NCBI GenBank assembly: GCA_030035585.1
Contig: CM057466.1
Span: forward strand, 58,349,233-58,413,232
Length of the DNA: 64,000 nt
Source of the DNA: Dugong dugon
Lineage: Eukaryota > Chordata > Mammalia > Sirenia > Dugongidae
Reading direction: 5' to 3'
Each line of letters starts with the position of its first letter. Position 1 is the first letter of the stretch. The notes below the pieces were generated by a model. It did not search any database and was not told the DNA's origin. It saw only the letters and a list, made by a program, of their open reading frames with translations. The translations under genes were made by a program, and so were the position numbers. Below, one piece after another: positions 1 to 13,290 of this stretch.

Positions 1-965
1 TCCCTGGGATCCCTGGTCTATAACTTCTTCAAGGATATATAATGGTGGTGGCAGCAATGGCATTAACTTAAAAAAAGGAAGTGGTGTTATGAAGATAACC
101 TTTTAAATGGGAAGAAACTTTGGATCCTCAAGACTTCCTTGAGTGCTATGCTGCTCTAGGGATACCTGTACTCTCCCAGCTCATCCTCAGCATAACCCAA
201 ATCTGATCTAAGCTGCTTCTTTCCCACAGGGGCTGACAATACTGGTAAAGTTGAAGTTAACAAGGATGAGACCAGACACTACTCAATCCAGGAAGAACTC
301 TCATGTGAGAACTTAAATCTTTCTCCCAGTAGAATCACAATGACATCATGTTGACAAGCCCACTAGGAAAAAAATAGAAACTTATGCCACATCTTCCTTA
401 TACAGCTACAGACTTCATTATTTTTCTCTTAAATCCATTCACTTTTTCCTGCATCAGTGATTTACATTACAAGTGTGAGGGGTTCTCAAGATTTTATGAA
501 GATGTAATTAGATTTCACATGCTTGAATTTACCAAATGAAGGGATGACTATATACTGCTATGTATTCTGCTATTTTTAGTTCTTAGAATATCTCTCAAAT
601 CCCCAGAAAGAAAAATAATCCTAACGATAAGAATATAAAATGACTTACAAAGGCACTATTTTCCATTCTGAGCATTTTCAGACCCAAGGAAAAGATACAG
701 AGAAAGCTGAGGACCGGACAGAAGTATGGCTACTTGGAAGTGATGAAGGTGATGTGACAACACCTTGGAAAATGGCAGAGAAAGAATCATTTCGGAGCAA
801 GGAAGAAGGTGCCCTCATTCTCCTTAATGACCTTCCAGCCTGTGTATCTTTCGGTCTTTCACAGAATCCACATTTTCCTCTGGCACCAATGGATTATTCC
901 TGAGTCACTTTCCGAATATGCTGGCACCCGGTAGAATCACAATGACATCATGGTGAAATGCTGTA

Positions 966-2606
966 TTGTTGTTGTTAGGTGCCATCAAGTCGGTTCTGAC
1001 TCATAGTGACCTTATGTACAACAGAACGAAACACTGCCTGGTCCTGCACCATCCTCACAATCTTTGCTATGTTTGAGTTCACTGTTGCAGTCACTGTGTA
1101 AATCCATCTCAATGAGGGTCTTCCTCTTTTTCACTGATCCTCCACTTTACCAAGCATGATGCCCTTCTCCAGGGACTGATCCCTCCTGATTTAACATGTC
1201 CGAAGTTATGTAAGAGGAGGTTTCATCATCATCCCTTGTAAGCAGCATTCTGGCTATACTTCTTCCAAGACAGAATTGTTTGTTCTTCTGGCAGTACGTG
1301 GTATATTTAGTACTCTCACCAACACTGTAATTCAAAGGCATCAATTCTTCTTCTGTCTTCCTTATGCATTGTCCAGCTTTTGCATGCATATGAGGTGACT
1401 AAAATAGCATGGCTTGGGTCAGGAACACCTTAGTCCTCAAAATTACATCTTTGCTTTGAACACTTTTAAGAGGTCTTTTGTAGCAGATTTGCCCAATGCA
1501 ATAAGTTGTTTGATTTCTTGACTGCTGCTTCCATGGGCGTTGATAGTAGATCCAAGTAAAATGAAATTCTGTACAACTTTAATATTTCCCTGTTTATCAT
1601 GCTGTTGCTTATTGGTCCAGTTGTGAAGACTTTTGTTTTATGTTGAGGTGTAATCTATACTGAAGGCTGTAGTCTTTGATCTTCATCAGTAAGTGCTTCA
1701 AGTCCTCTTCACTTTCAGCAAGCAAGGTTGTGTCATTTGCATATCACAAGCTGTTAATGAGTCTTCCTCCAATCCTGATGCCCTGTTCTTCTTCTCATAG
1801 TCCAGCTTCTCGGATTATTTGCTCAGCATACAGACTGAATAAGCATGGTGAAAGGATACAACCCTGACACACACCTTTTCTGATTTTAAACCACGTAGTA
1901 TTCCCTTGTTCTATCTGAACGACTGCTTCTTGGTCTATATACAGGTTCTGCATAAGCACAATTAAGTGTTCTGGAATTCCTGTTCTTTGCAATGTTATCC
2001 AAATTTGTTATGATCCACACAGTCGAATGCCTTTACATAGTTAACAAAACACAGGTAAACATCTCTCTGGTATCCTCTTTCAGCCAAGATCCATCTGATA
2101 CACCTAGTTCCACATCCTCTTCTGAATCCAGCTTGAATTTCTGGCAGTTCCCTGTTGATGTACTACTGCAGCCATTTTTTAATTACCTTCAGCAAAATTT
2201 GGAGCCCTGGTGGTGCAGTGGTTAAGAGTTTGGCTACTAACCAAAAGGTTGGCAGTTTGAATCCACCAGTCACTCCTTGGAAACTCTATGGGGCAGTTCT
2301 ATTTTGTTCTATGGGGTTGCTATGAGACAGAATCAACTCAACAGCAATGGGTTTTTTTTGTTTTTGTTTTTTTAGTGATATTAATAATATTGTTCGAAAA
2401 TTTCCACATTATGTTGGGATCACCTTTCTTTGGAATGGGCACCAATATACATCTCTTCTAGTATTCTGGCCAGGCAGCTGTCTTCCAAATTTATTGGCAT
2501 AGACGAGTGAGCACCTCCAGCACTCCATCCATCTGTTGAAACATCTCAACTGGTATCCCGTCCATTCCTGGAGCTTTGCTTTCGCCAGTGCCTTCAGTGC
2601 ACTGAA
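966..2606 (-). mobile_element. RTE-clade LINE (RTE1_LA-like), copy 1
   Basis: The plus strand reads the antisense of an RTE LINE, starting with its 3' tail (ttaggtgccatcaagtcggttctgactcatagtgacc). Minus-strand fragments at 1795-1992 encode reverse-transcriptase pieces (IPEHLIVLMQNLYIDQEAVV, then KGVCQGCILSP). The reading frames are broken. An AfroSINE is inserted at 2201-2372. Confidence 0.85.
2201..2372 (+). repeat. AfroSINE (short form) inside RTE copy 1
   Basis: It has the tRNA-derived head ggagccctggtggtgcagtg with A/B-box-like sequence, the body ggaaactctatggggcagtt, the tail tatgagacagaatcaactcaacagcaatggg, and a T-rich end. It interrupts the RTE text between aaaattt and agtgatattaat. 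Confidence 0.9.
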
Positions 2607-2913
2607 GTACCCTGTACTTCAAATGTCAACACACTGTGATGTGTGGGTGCCCCAGAGAATGGGTACATATTCTGCTACTGAGGATCACAGAGTCTATTTT
2701 CAAAGAAAAAAGAAGAGGTGCAGAAAGACAGAGAGAGAAGGAGGGAGACAAAGATTGCGATTGATTTACCATGTACTAAGGCTGGAAGAAACGTCAGTGG
2801 CTCAATTAATCCAATGCTCCACATTTAAGGAGGATTAACATTAAGCCACTACAGTCAATTAAGAATCCTTCCTATTTTAAATTAACAATAAAGGAAGAAA
2901 TTATAAGTCCCCC

Positions 2914-2984
2914 TGTTATGGATAGAGTTGTGTCCCCCAAAAATACGTATTTAAGTCCTGGCCTTTACTTATTAGAAGTATATT
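2914..2984 (+). repeat. Fragment of MaLR-like LTR
   Basis: The text tgttatggatagagttgtgtcccccaaaa matches the start of MST/MLT1-type LTRs. It is cut off after about 70 bp where the old L1 begins. Confidence 0.4.
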
Positions 2985-5900
2985 ATTTATGTATATTTCC
3001 AAATAAATGTTTTCCTAGATTTCTTTCTGTTGCAAATTTCTAATTTAATTTTGTTATGGTCAGAGAATGTACTTTATATGGTTTAAATCTTTTTAAATTT
3101 ATTGGGACTTGTTTTGTGACCCAGCATATAGTGTATCCTAGAGAATGTTCCATGTGTGCTTGAAAAGTCATAGAGTGGAATGTCGTACAAATTTGTTACA
3201 TCAAGTTGGTTGACAGTGTTGTTCAAGTCTTCTGTATCTTTTCTATCTAGTCATTCTATCTAGTTGTATTTGTCTATCTGGTTGTTTCTATCCAGTTGAA
3301 AGTGCAGTATTCAAATCTCTATTATTGTTGGGCTGTTTATTTCTCCTACCAATTCTGTCAGTTTTTGCTTCATATATTTTGGGGTGCTATTGTTAGATGT
3401 GTATACATTTATACCTGTTATATCTTCCTAATATATTCATATTTTTATCATTATTAAATATTCTTCTTTGTCTCTAGTAATATTTTCTGTCTTAAATTCT
3501 ATTATATTAATATAACTACTCCAGTTAGCTCTCTGATAGTTACTGTTTGCATGGCATATCTTTTCCATTCTTTAACTTTCAATCTATATCTCTGAATCTA
3601 AGATATGCCTCTTGAAGACAGTATATAGTTGGGTCTTAGTTTTTTTTAAATTCATTCTGAATATCTTGCCTTTTGAGTGGGGGTATTTAATCCATTCACA
3701 TAGACTGTAATTGTTGATAGAGCTGCTAGCAACAAATCTCTCAGTCTTTATCTCAGAATGTCTTTATTTCTCCTTTATTTTTAAAGGATAGTTTTGTTGT
3801 AAATAGAATTCTTGGTTGACACTTTTTTTTAGCGTGTTGAATGTGTCAACCCACTGCCTTCTGGCCTCCACTGTTTTTGATGAGAAGTCAACTATTCATC
3901 ACATTATTGTTCCCCTATATGTGATGCACCATTTCTTTCTTGCTACTTTCAAGGTTTTCTGTCTTTCAACAATCATAATGTGTCTAAGTGTAAAAGTCCC
4001 TACTTGGGGTTCACTGAGGTTCTAACATCAGTAAACTAATATTTTTCATCAAATTTAGGAAGTTTTCAGCCATTATTTTTTCAAATATTTTTTCTATCCT
4101 TCTCTTTTCTCTTTCTGGAATTCTTACTATACATATATTGATACACTTGATGTATCACAGGTCTCTGAAGCTCTGTTCATATTTCTTTAGTTTTTAAAAT
4201 TTTTGTTGTTCAGACTGGATAATTTCTATTGCTCTACCTTCCAGCTCACTTATTCTTTCTTCTGGTATCTCAAATCTGCTGCCAAGTTCCTCTAGAAATT
4301 TTTTGTTACTGTATTTTTTTTGATTGTGTATTTTATTTGATCTATCCTCCCCAATCATTTTTTAAATTTATTGTAATTTTTAAAATTTTTTAAAAATAAT
4401 ATTTTATTGTGTTTTCAGTGAAAATTTACACAGCAAATTAGATTCCCATTTGACAATTTCTACACAAACTGTTCAGTGACATTAGTTACATTTTTCACAA
4501 TGTGTCAACATACTCTTTAATTGGGTTCTGGTCGTTCTGTTTCCAGTACTCTAGTTTCCCTGCTCTCTTATATTCTTATCTTTGCTTTAGAGTAACTGTT
4601 GATCTTTTGGTCTTGTACAGATAGTTTTTTAATGGGGCACCATACTCACAAATAATATCCTTTATTTTGTGTACCAATCTGTTATTTCACTAAAAGGTGA
4701 CCTCAAGGGTTAGTTTTGGTTCAAGGTTTAAAGAGTATCTCGGGGCAATAGTCTCAGGGAGTCCTCTAGCTTCAACTGGTCCAGTAAGTCTGAAATTCTT
4801 AAGAATTTGAGTTCTGTTCTGTGTTTTACTCCCATTCTAACATGGTCCATCTACTGTGGCCCTGATCAGAACGGACAGTAGTGGTAGCTGGGCACCATCT
4901 AGTTCTGGTCTCAGGGTAGATGAGGCCATGGCTCATGTAGGATATTAGCTCTGTAGACTAGTTTCTTTTCTGAGACTTTGGTTTCCTTCTCTTTTGCACC
5001 TGATGAGTAGAGACCAACAGATGTATCTTACATGGGTAATCGCAAGCTATTAAGACCCCAGACGCTACTCACACCACTAGGATACAGAACATGAACTTGG
5101 TGAACTATATTATGCCAATTGACTGAGTTGTCCCATAAGACTAATGCCCTAAGCCTTCAAACCCGGAAAACCATTCTCACAAGGTGTTTGGTTACATCTG
5201 AGAAGTATCTGTAACTGTGCCCTCTTTGAATATATATGCATGCACACACATACCTGTACATACATGTACATATAGATACTTCTATCTGTGCACACATATG
5301 TACTCACCTGTGGCTACCAATACACATACATGCCTATACACCTACATATGTGACTCACTTTTTGGTTATTATTGGTGTTGTTGCCCAATTATATACGTCA
5401 CATTCTTTAGCACAAACTTCCTTTTCTCTTGTGCACTTCTTAGTGGCATCATTTACTTTGGTCAAGCTGTGCTTACACCCACATTCTGTGCTACTTTTCC
5501 CATCACCAAAAATAACTAGTATCTACAATCTAAAGAGTGCCCTCCCCATCGCTGGTAACCACCAATGAACACTGGTCTCTGTATATATATCTGTTCCTGT
5601 CTTTTTATAAAAGTGGGATCATACAATATTTGTCCTTATGTGACTGACTTATTTCACTTAGCGTTATGTCCTCCTGAACCATCCATGTTATATGTTTCGC
5701 AGACTCCTCATTGTTCCTAATGGTTACATAATATTATATGGTAGTATGTGCCACATTTTACTTATCCATTTATCCACTGAAGGGCACTTAGGCTGTTTCT
5801 ATTTTTTTGCTATTGTGATTAATGCTGCAATGAATGTAGGTGTGCAAATGTCTGTTCGTGTCACTATTAGTGTATACCCAGGAGTCGGATTGTAAGGTAG

Positions 5901-8020
5901 TTCTACTTCTAGTTTTTTGAGGAAGCAAAAAACTACTATCTTCCATAGTAGTTGTACCATTTTACAGTCCCACTAGCAATAGATAAGGGTGCCAATCTCC
6001 CCACATCCACATCAACATTTGTTGTTATTTGGTTTGTTTGGGTTTTTTTTTGTATCAGAGCCATCTTCAGCCAGGGCGAGATGGTATCTCATTGTGGATT
6101 TGATTTGCATCTCTCTAATGGCTTGATCTTGAGCACCTTTTCATGTATTTGTTGGCTACTTGGTTGTCCTCTTTGGTGAAGTGTCTGTTCATGTCCTTTG
6201 CCCATTTTTTGATGGGGTTGTTTGTCTTTTTGTTATTGAGTTGAAGTTTTCTATATATTTTAGAGATTAGGCCCTTATCAGATATGTTGTTTCCAAAGAG
6301 TTTTTCCTTGTCTGCAGGTTGTTTTTTTTCACTCTTTTGATGAGCGTAAGTGTTTGATTTGTATGCAGTCCCAATTATCTAATTTGTCTTCTGCTACTCA
6401 TGCATTTGTAGTTATGTTAGCCTATTTTTTAAAGATTACATCCCATAGTTTCCTCCCTATGTTTTCTTCCAGGAATTTTATAGTTTTAACATTTAGGTCT
6501 TTGATGAATTTTGAGTTAGTTTGTGTGCCTGGTGTGAGGCTAGTTTTTGTGTTTGGTGTGAGGCATGGGTCCTGTTTTGTTTTCTGTAAGTAGATATACA
6601 GTTTTGCCAGTACCATTTATTAAAAGAGACTGTTTCTTTCCAAAGTCAGCTGTCCATAAACAGATGGATTTAGTTCTGGGTTCTCAATTCCATTCCACTG
6701 GTTTATGTGTCTATCATTGAACCAATACGAGGCTGTTTTGATTACAGCGGCTGTATAGTATGCTTTGATATCTGGAAGTGTGAGACCTCCTACTCTGTTC
6801 TTCTTTTTCAGTAGTGCTCTGGCTATTCGGGGCTTCTGAGTTACCATACTTTTTAACTTCAGAATTTCCATTTTTTTTTTTTTTTTATAATTTCTATCTC
6901 TTCACTGAGATTCTGTATTCATTGATTCTTTCCTTTAATTCTTTAAACATGGTTCCCTTTAGATCTCTGAACATACCTATAATAGCTGCTTTAAAATCTT
7001 TTTTCTGCCAAGTCCAGCATCTGAGGACAGACACTCACAGACAGTTTCTACTTACTGCTTTTTCCTGAGTATGGACCACACTTTGTTTCTTTGAATGTCT
7101 CTAATTACTGGAAATTTTAGATACTATGTGATAGCAACTCTGGATTCTGACTTTTCCGCAAAAAGGAGTTGTTCTTTTTGTTTAGTAATTTGGATTAAGT
7201 CTGTGAAATCTGTCTCCTATGCAATGTATAGTTACTAATGTCTTTATTCAATTTTTTTCTTGTTTTTATTTTTAATCCTGGCTTCCTAGGGGTCCTTCCT
7301 GTGTTTGCATAGCTTGATGGTCTGGTAAAGATTGGTCAAAGGTTGTACTCAAACACTTCAAGCCAGGAAAACTTCTACTTTCTGCTTCTGTGTGTGGGCT
7401 GGAGAGCACATCCAAACTTCAGGCTGTTTTCATGTCTGCCCCGTTCTTCCCTTTCTGCTGGGCTCCCCCACATCTCCTTTGTGTGTCCACGCAGGCACCG
7501 CTGGTAGTGATGTGTGGGTGGCTTGGGCCTGCTCCATCTCTGCTGCTAATGCATACAGGCTAAGGTCAATCCAGGATACATGGAGAACTATCAAGCCCCC
7601 TGTGGTGCCTCATCTCCCAGAACTACCTATTAAAACCCAGGTTAGTCCACTGGTCCATTGTTCACCCCAAACAGGACTGTAAAGCTAATGGAACCACTGG
7701 CCCTTCCTGTTTGTTGACAATGCTCCAAACAGAGTGCACCTCCTCTGGTCTTCACAGCCTGCCCTGCTCTGGTTGAGCTATCACACTGTCAGAGCTGGGG
7801 AGGAGGGAATGGGAGCAACCCTAGGAAAGACCACCACAAACTCAAACCCAAAGTTTAGAAGTTTTCATGAATAAGTGCTTCTCAGTTTGTTGTGTGCCTT
7901 TGATCGATTTTAAGAGAGCTGAAATGGATATTTTTGACAGTTCTGTCCAGCTTTGTAGCTGCCTTTTGGGGAGAGGATTTATCAACCTCCTCACTCCATC
8001 ATGCTGGAAGTTAGTATCTC
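2985..8020 (-). mobile_element. Old L1 (L1M/HAL1-like) in antisense, interrupted by a younger L1
   Basis: Segments 2985-4304 and 6856-8020 read as antisense of an ancient mammalian L1 (for example ttctctgatagttactgtttgcatgg, and acttcagaatttccattt continuing to ttcactgagattctgtattc). The two halves are continuous when 4321-6839 is removed. Coding capacity is destroyed. Confidence 0.7.
4321..6839 (-). mobile_element. 5'-truncated L1, antisense, nested in the old L1
   Basis: The 3' UTR lies at the left (4390-5100) and ORF2 C-terminal sequence at the right. A minus-strand fragment at 6620-6840 encodes [19 protein letters not shown] and ASYWFNDRHINQWNGIENPE, typical L1 ORF2. It is flanked by diverged target duplications gttactgtattttttt (4305-4320) and gttaccatacttttta (6840-6855). 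Confidence 0.75.
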
Positions 8021-8873
8021 AACCATTCTTTACATTCTGCTGGGAATGGAATGATTAATGCTATTAAAAAGTAGACTATTCACGTGAAAAAATCACTATG
8101 AAGTCTCATTTTCAAAGAAAAATGTTTTTTCTAGGAAAAACAAATCAACCAGAAAGCATATAGATGGCTAAAGACACCACTTCAGTAGATTAATTAATTA
8201 AGAAATCTCACTCCTTGCGAGCAGAACCCAGACCCCACAACTTGACTCATTCACAGACATTACAGAAATTAAATAATCCAATAGAAAGAGTTAGTTCCAA
8301 AGTATTTCAGTTACAGCTGTGAATTCCACAGCTGCTTCCCCACTCTCCCTGTTTCTTCTTTGTTTTCTCACCTCTCTATCTTATGCTTCAACCAGGGACA
8401 CTCAGACACACAATGGGCAATTCTATAGTAATTCCATTGTGAAGCCTTCATCAAAGTCTCCCAACCTGGCCATTTTTTCTCCTTTCCTTTCTCTATCACC
8501 TCTGATAGACAGAGTCCTCTTGGGCAAGCCACTTGAGCTCTGGACACCCTCAGAGCCCACAGGAAAGGAAAATAAGAACTTCCACTTGCATCTAAAAGCT
8601 TGAGGGGTCCTAGAGATTTTCAGAAATTAAGGCTCAGGAAGACTAAGGGGTTTACCAAAGGTCATCTTTCAGGAGTGCTATAAAGATTGAATAGGTAATG
8701 CTGATAAAATAGGCGGAAGGCCTCAGGAATTGTTGCCTGAATTGGTGATGGATTAGGCTCAGGCCCAGTGGCTAGAAATGATTTCATAGGACGGAATCTT
8801 CCATTGAATAGGCTCTAAGAATACTGGACGCAGGGGCTCACAGAGAGATTTCCCTACCCCTCCCCTCTCTTAC

Positions 8874-8967
8874 CTTAGCAAAAAAAATCCAGGCTGCACA
8901 CTGCCCTGGGGCCACAGTGCTTTTTAGCTTCACTGTGCTGAGCATGAGAAAGAATCCTAAAAATCCA
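8874..8967 (-). CDS. TMEM241: TMEM241 exon (94 nt, GFLGFFLMLSTVKLK ... APGQCAAWIFFAK)
   Basis: The acceptor ttttctccttccag and donor AAG|gtaaga bound 94 nt. T completes serine, then 31 codons read a hydrophobic helix GFLGFFLMLSTVKLK, a short loop, and APGQCAAWIFFAK, ending in phase 0. The most C-terminal exon, which should encode another helix and a short tail, is not in 1-8873, so the gene continues left of the window. Confidence 0.95.
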
Positions 8968-9165
8968 CTGGAAGGAGAAAATATTCTTTAGTTAGTGAGG
9001 CTTGTCTTCCTTTAGCCAACAGCTAACTATTTTCTGCTACATTTACCAATCAATTTTTAATTATTACATAATTTGTATCTCATCTGTTTTCTAGTTATCT
9101 CTCGATAAAAACAAAAGCAAAATTAAAATAAGCTCTACTTTTCCAAGGAGCTATGGTGACAGCAA

Positions 9166-9350
9166 GGAGCCCTGGTAACACAACAGTTAAGCACTTGGCT
9201 GCGAACTGAAAGGGTGGCAGTACAAACCCACCTAGCCACTCTGCAGGAGAAAGACCTAGCGATCTGCTCCTGTAAAGATTACAGCTAAGAAACCCCCGTG
9301 GGGCTGTTCTAGTCTGCCACATGGGGTCGCTATAAGGTGAAATCGATAGA
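9166..9350 (+). repeat. AfroSINE (long form)
   Basis: It begins ggagccctggtaacacaacagttaag and includes the extra middle block aaagacctagcgatctgctcc. It ends near cgctataaggtgaaatcgat. It lies 200 bp from the TMEM241 exon at 8967. Confidence 0.85.
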
Positions 9351-9723
9351 ACCTAATAAAATAACATGATGACAGCATTTCATTGGAGGTGGGGAGAGGA
9401 TATAGGAAGTTAGGAGGTCTCTGGTTAAATCATGAAAGAAAAAAATGTGGAAAACAATACCTCATGCTCCCTCCCAAATTACCTGAAGAGCTTGGTGCTT
9501 GCCACAGTACAGCTTCAATCTTTTCCAAGCTCTACCAGGAAGCTCAAATTGTCAGGAAAAGACCTCAAAAGGGAAACTCATTCTACGAGAAGAGGGGCCT
9601 GGACCGGCTCTGGAGCTCAAGGTAATGTTCTAAAGGGGAGGGTGGGTTACAGGAACATGCGGGACAACTCCCCACACTGGGCAGACCTAAGATGCTTTGC
9701 TTTAGGGATGATGCCTCAGCACG

Positions 9724-9725
<2 letters not shown>

Positions 9726-9764
<39 letters not shown>

Positions 9765-9788
9765 GTGCGTGTGCGTGTGTGTGTGTGA
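9726..9788. repeat. (TG)n microsatellite
   Basis: About 63 bp of TG repeat with a few GC interruptions near the 3' side. It creates spurious low-complexity reading frames on both strands. Confidence 0.97.
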
Positions 9789-10231
9789 AGTAAAAGAGCC
9801 CAAACCATGGGAGCCTGAGGCTAGGGTAGCATCCTGGGCTATTCAGAGGTCTGGACCAGCAAGGGCACCGGCACAGCAATGGACAAGGAAGCAATGGCAT
9901 GCGCTGGAACCATTTTCAGAAGTTTCACTGTGTGGTCAAGGCCAAAGCAAAGGGAGCTCCAAACAGAATGGTCACTCTTACTGACATTTAGAGGCAGGAA
10001 ACTGTGGCAGAGGGTGTGGCAGAGTGGCCTCAACAGGAAGAGGTTGACTTCCTACAAATATGTGCAAGTAGAGCTTGGGTGTGAATTTTATCTGAAATTG
10101 AAAAGTGAAAAGCAAGAGACAAGACTGTAGTTGTACCCCAAGCCAGAGAGGCAGGGTATATGAGTTACATTTCATTTGTGCCTGCAGAGTCTCCAGTATC
10201 TCACCATTATCTGACCTTTATTATAGTCACT

Positions 10232-10447
10232 GGAGCCCTGGTGGTCAGTGGTTAAGGGTTCAGCGGCTAACCAAAAGGTCAGCGGTTCAAACCCAAGAGT
10301 TGCTCCGCGGGAGAGAGATGTGGCAGTCTGCTTTCACAAAGATTTACAGCCTTGGAAACCATATGGGGCAATTCTACTGTGTCCTACAGGGACACTATGA
10401 GTCGGAATCCACTCAACAGCAACGAGTTTGGCTTTTTGTTTGTTTGT
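10232..10447 (+). repeat. AfroSINE (long form)
   Basis: It runs from ggagccctggtggtcagtgg to ctatgagtcggaatccactcaacagcaacg with a T-rich tail (tttttgtttgtttg). Confidence 0.9.
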
Positions 10448-10449
10448 TA

Positions 10450-11990
10450 TAATCTCTGGTGTCTAAGCTCAGAGGCAGGATCCCAACTTGGCTTCTCTGT
10501 GATTCCCCACAGAGCCTATCTAACACAGTGCCTTTATCAAAGCAGGTATTAAAGAAATGCTTGTCAGGTTGAAGAAAGCAGGTTGAATGAGATTAACACA
10601 CCTAAGGTCGAATTTCACGGAAATCTGTACCTTTACCTCATCAGATTAGATGAGTGTACAGCCACATTCTTGGGGCAGGACCAGAGACGGGCATTAGGTT
10701 CCCACTGTGCAAACTTCAGCATGCTGGGCCCTGGTGGCCTGCACAGTTTGTTCACATTTGCATCTGCAGTTATGGGTGACTGGACAGCCACGGATTAAGA
10801 CATCAAGTCATTCACATCCGAAAGAGAGACTCCTTTGTGGGTAAGCGGCAAGCTGGAAATCAAGTGACCTGGACTTAGGTGTGCTCACGGACCCTCATAA
10901 CCTTAACCAAATCCCCCCTTTTTTCTTGCCTCAGGTTCTATGTTCTCGAAATAGGTGTAAACATAGCAATCCTCATCCTACCTTACGCAAATCAGAGCCT
11001 TTCAGAACAGAAAGATGGCTTAGCCCCCAAATCTTACTTTATTAACAAGGAAAAGGAGGCACAGACACAATTAGAATCCAGGTTTCCCGGCTCTTCAAAC
11101 AGCTCTATTTCCACCTCACCATGGGAAGAGTGACCAGGTGGACACAGGTGAGACAGTCCCTGTGCCCTTGGCCATGAGATGTGGAGCAGAGAAATAAAGA
11201 GGGGAGCTATGGAGACCGACCAGATGGGGAAGGGAGAGACGGGAAGGGAAAAGCCACAGCAGCTGGTGCTCCAGGGCTCCCCTGGTGGTTCTCAAGTCAC
11301 CCTGCACCCCAATGCCTGCCGAGCCTCCACACCCCTTCCCCTTGGTCTTCTCTCCTCTCCTCCCCACCTCCAGCTAGAGGAAGAGCTTGATTCCACTTGC
11401 ATTTTTTCCCTGGCCTCAGGCTCTGTGCTAGGACTAAGCTATTCCCAGTTTGTGAATGACATGCGTATGAGAAAGTCTATGAGTCTTCCTGTCACTTGAC
11501 TTGAGTGTGTGTGAATCATTTCTAAATCTTGCATGCATGGATACTTATCTTTCTCCTTCCACCTCCAGCTCTTCTGCCCCTGGCTATGCAGGCAGGTTGT
11601 AAATGTAGAGGGAGAATCCCAGAAGTGAAAGAGCCTTGCGCTCCCTGTTAATGGGTCTGCAGGTCACAGCCAGCATCGTCCCCTCAGGTCCCCATGGCCC
11701 CTTCTTAGTTCACCCAGGACCTCCTGAGGGTGACAATTCTCATTCTGAGATATGGTCATGGAAGAGGCATGAAATGACTTGGGGGAAACCTACGTCTTCT
11801 TAAACAGGTTAAAGTTGTGTGCTTAAGTCAGGGACTATAATATAACAGAATTAATTATTCCAAATAAAGGCTTCCAAATTTTAAAGTGGAAAAGCTGATT
11901 TTGCACGTTGAGCTATAAGAAAGTTGCAGATGAAAAGGGGCAGAAATACAGCCAGATGCCCCCAACCCACAAAGCCAACAGCAACGGGCT
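10450..11990. other. Intronic sequence with no recognised gene
   Basis: Between the SINE at 10232 and the repeat from about 12000 I see only unassigned intronic DNA. Short ORFs such as those at 10583-10798 and 11179-11499 show no domain, repeat or splice-consistent structure. Confidence 0.5.
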
Positions 11991-12660
11991 GTGAACTGGG
12001 TTGCACCATTGTAAATAACAGCAGGCTGTTGACCTCCCCTCCCACCCTGTCTGCCCTGCAGCCAGTAACCAGACTCCCAGCGTGGGGTTACTAGTTACTC
12101 TGCCTCAAACAGTTTAGCCTTTGTCCCTGGCCTCTGTGAAATAACCCTTAGAGTAGTTGGACTACATTGGCTACACCTGAGGGTTTGTATTATTAAGTGG
12201 AAGCCAGTCTGGGAACCTACCTGGTAACCAATAATGAGTGTGAGGGCTGGCTGATAAAAGCCCAAAACACTGAGGCTCAGAGAAGCTTCCTGAGGGAAAC
12301 AATCCTGAAAGGAGAGCTTCCTGGGGAGAGACATGCCCTCCACTCCGGGTACCTTTCCAAACGTCGCCCAAGTACCTCTTCATGTTGCTACCGAGCTAGT
12401 TGTGAATTGTATCCTGTTATTCCTGCTTGTTCAAATCCTGAGTTATTCATGAGTTGTATCTTTTACCCTAATAAGCCACATAACCATAAATATAGTCTCT
12501 GAGTTCTGTGTGATGTTGTAGTGAATCACCAACCTTAGCAGAGAAATAGAATGCCATGAAGAAGGAACTGGCTGGTGTCATAGACAATGGAGAAGTTGAA
12601 AAGCTATACTTGACTTCTGCCTCCTAGGAATCAGCTTTGTGTTGATTCTTATTCATGAAA
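11990..12660 (+). repeat. LTR-like interspersed repeat, related to the copy at 60020-60910
   Basis: The right part (about 12400-12650) contains ttaccctaataagccacataacc, tctgagttctgtgtg and tctgcctcctaggaatcagc. These elements recur in the same order at 60690-60900. A polyadenylation-like aataag followed by GT-rich sequence suggests an LTR. The family is not identified and the left boundary is approximate. Confidence 0.45.
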
Positions 12661-13094
12661 TTATTAGTTCACCCAGATACCCAAGTCCACACAGACCGCA
12701 CAGGACTGAGACTATGCCGTACAATCCCAGCTCACAGTCAGAACGCACCTCACCAAATTGACAGGAACTGAGAGGATGAATTCTGTCAATGTTCTCCTGA
12801 GACTTTTCTGAGAGTGATAAATAAATCATTCTGAGGCTCAAATGCAAAAACAAACTAAAAAATTGTTTGTTTTTTGCCCCAACACACCTGAGGGACGTGA
12901 CCCACTCCCATCAAAATCAGTATCTGACCACATATCAGCAATTTAGCTATCTGGATAGAATCCCTGTTTTACAAGGTGCCGTTTTATATGTGTGGGGGTA
13001 GCTGGTTTGATTTTTATGTAACAATTGCTCATGATGTGTTAACATTTTACTTACAGTTGACCTGAGCAGATAACAGTCCTCATTTATTTGGCCA

Positions 13095-13290
13095 GGCACA
13101 ATGCTTAGGGGCTTGCATATCTTATTTAACGCGCACAATAACCCTGCCTTCGTATTGTTTTTCCATTTTACAGATGAGAAAATTAAGGCTTGGGAGAACC
13201 TGGATAACCTGTCCAAGGGCCACACCATCAGCAAGCAGCAGAGCTGGGACTCAACCCAGGTCTGGTCTCTCCATCATGTCAGAGCACATG
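13095..13290 (-). repeat. MIR SINE
   Basis: Reverse MIR text is recognisable: ccattttacagatgagaaaattaaggc, ccaagggccacaccatcagc, and gggactcaacccaggtctgg. Confidence 0.7.

Noticed and set aside
5217-6593. Plus-strand ORFs of 75-110 codons
   Set aside because: They are antisense to L1 3' UTR and ORF2 sequence.
8319-8603. ORF with a signal-peptide-like N-terminus
   Set aside because: The first codon is GTG, the hydrophobic stretch is short and composition-driven, and there is no supporting homology or splice structure.
1-8873. Search for the last TMEM241 exon or exons
   Set aside because: The expected C-terminal helix and short charged tail are not found here; most of the interval is LINE sequence.
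9583-9900. ORFs across the (TG)n tract at 9726-9788 (also at 58565-59132 and 63531-63830)
   Set aside because: Dinucleotide repeats stay open in several frames; the peptides are VCVC/THTH runs.
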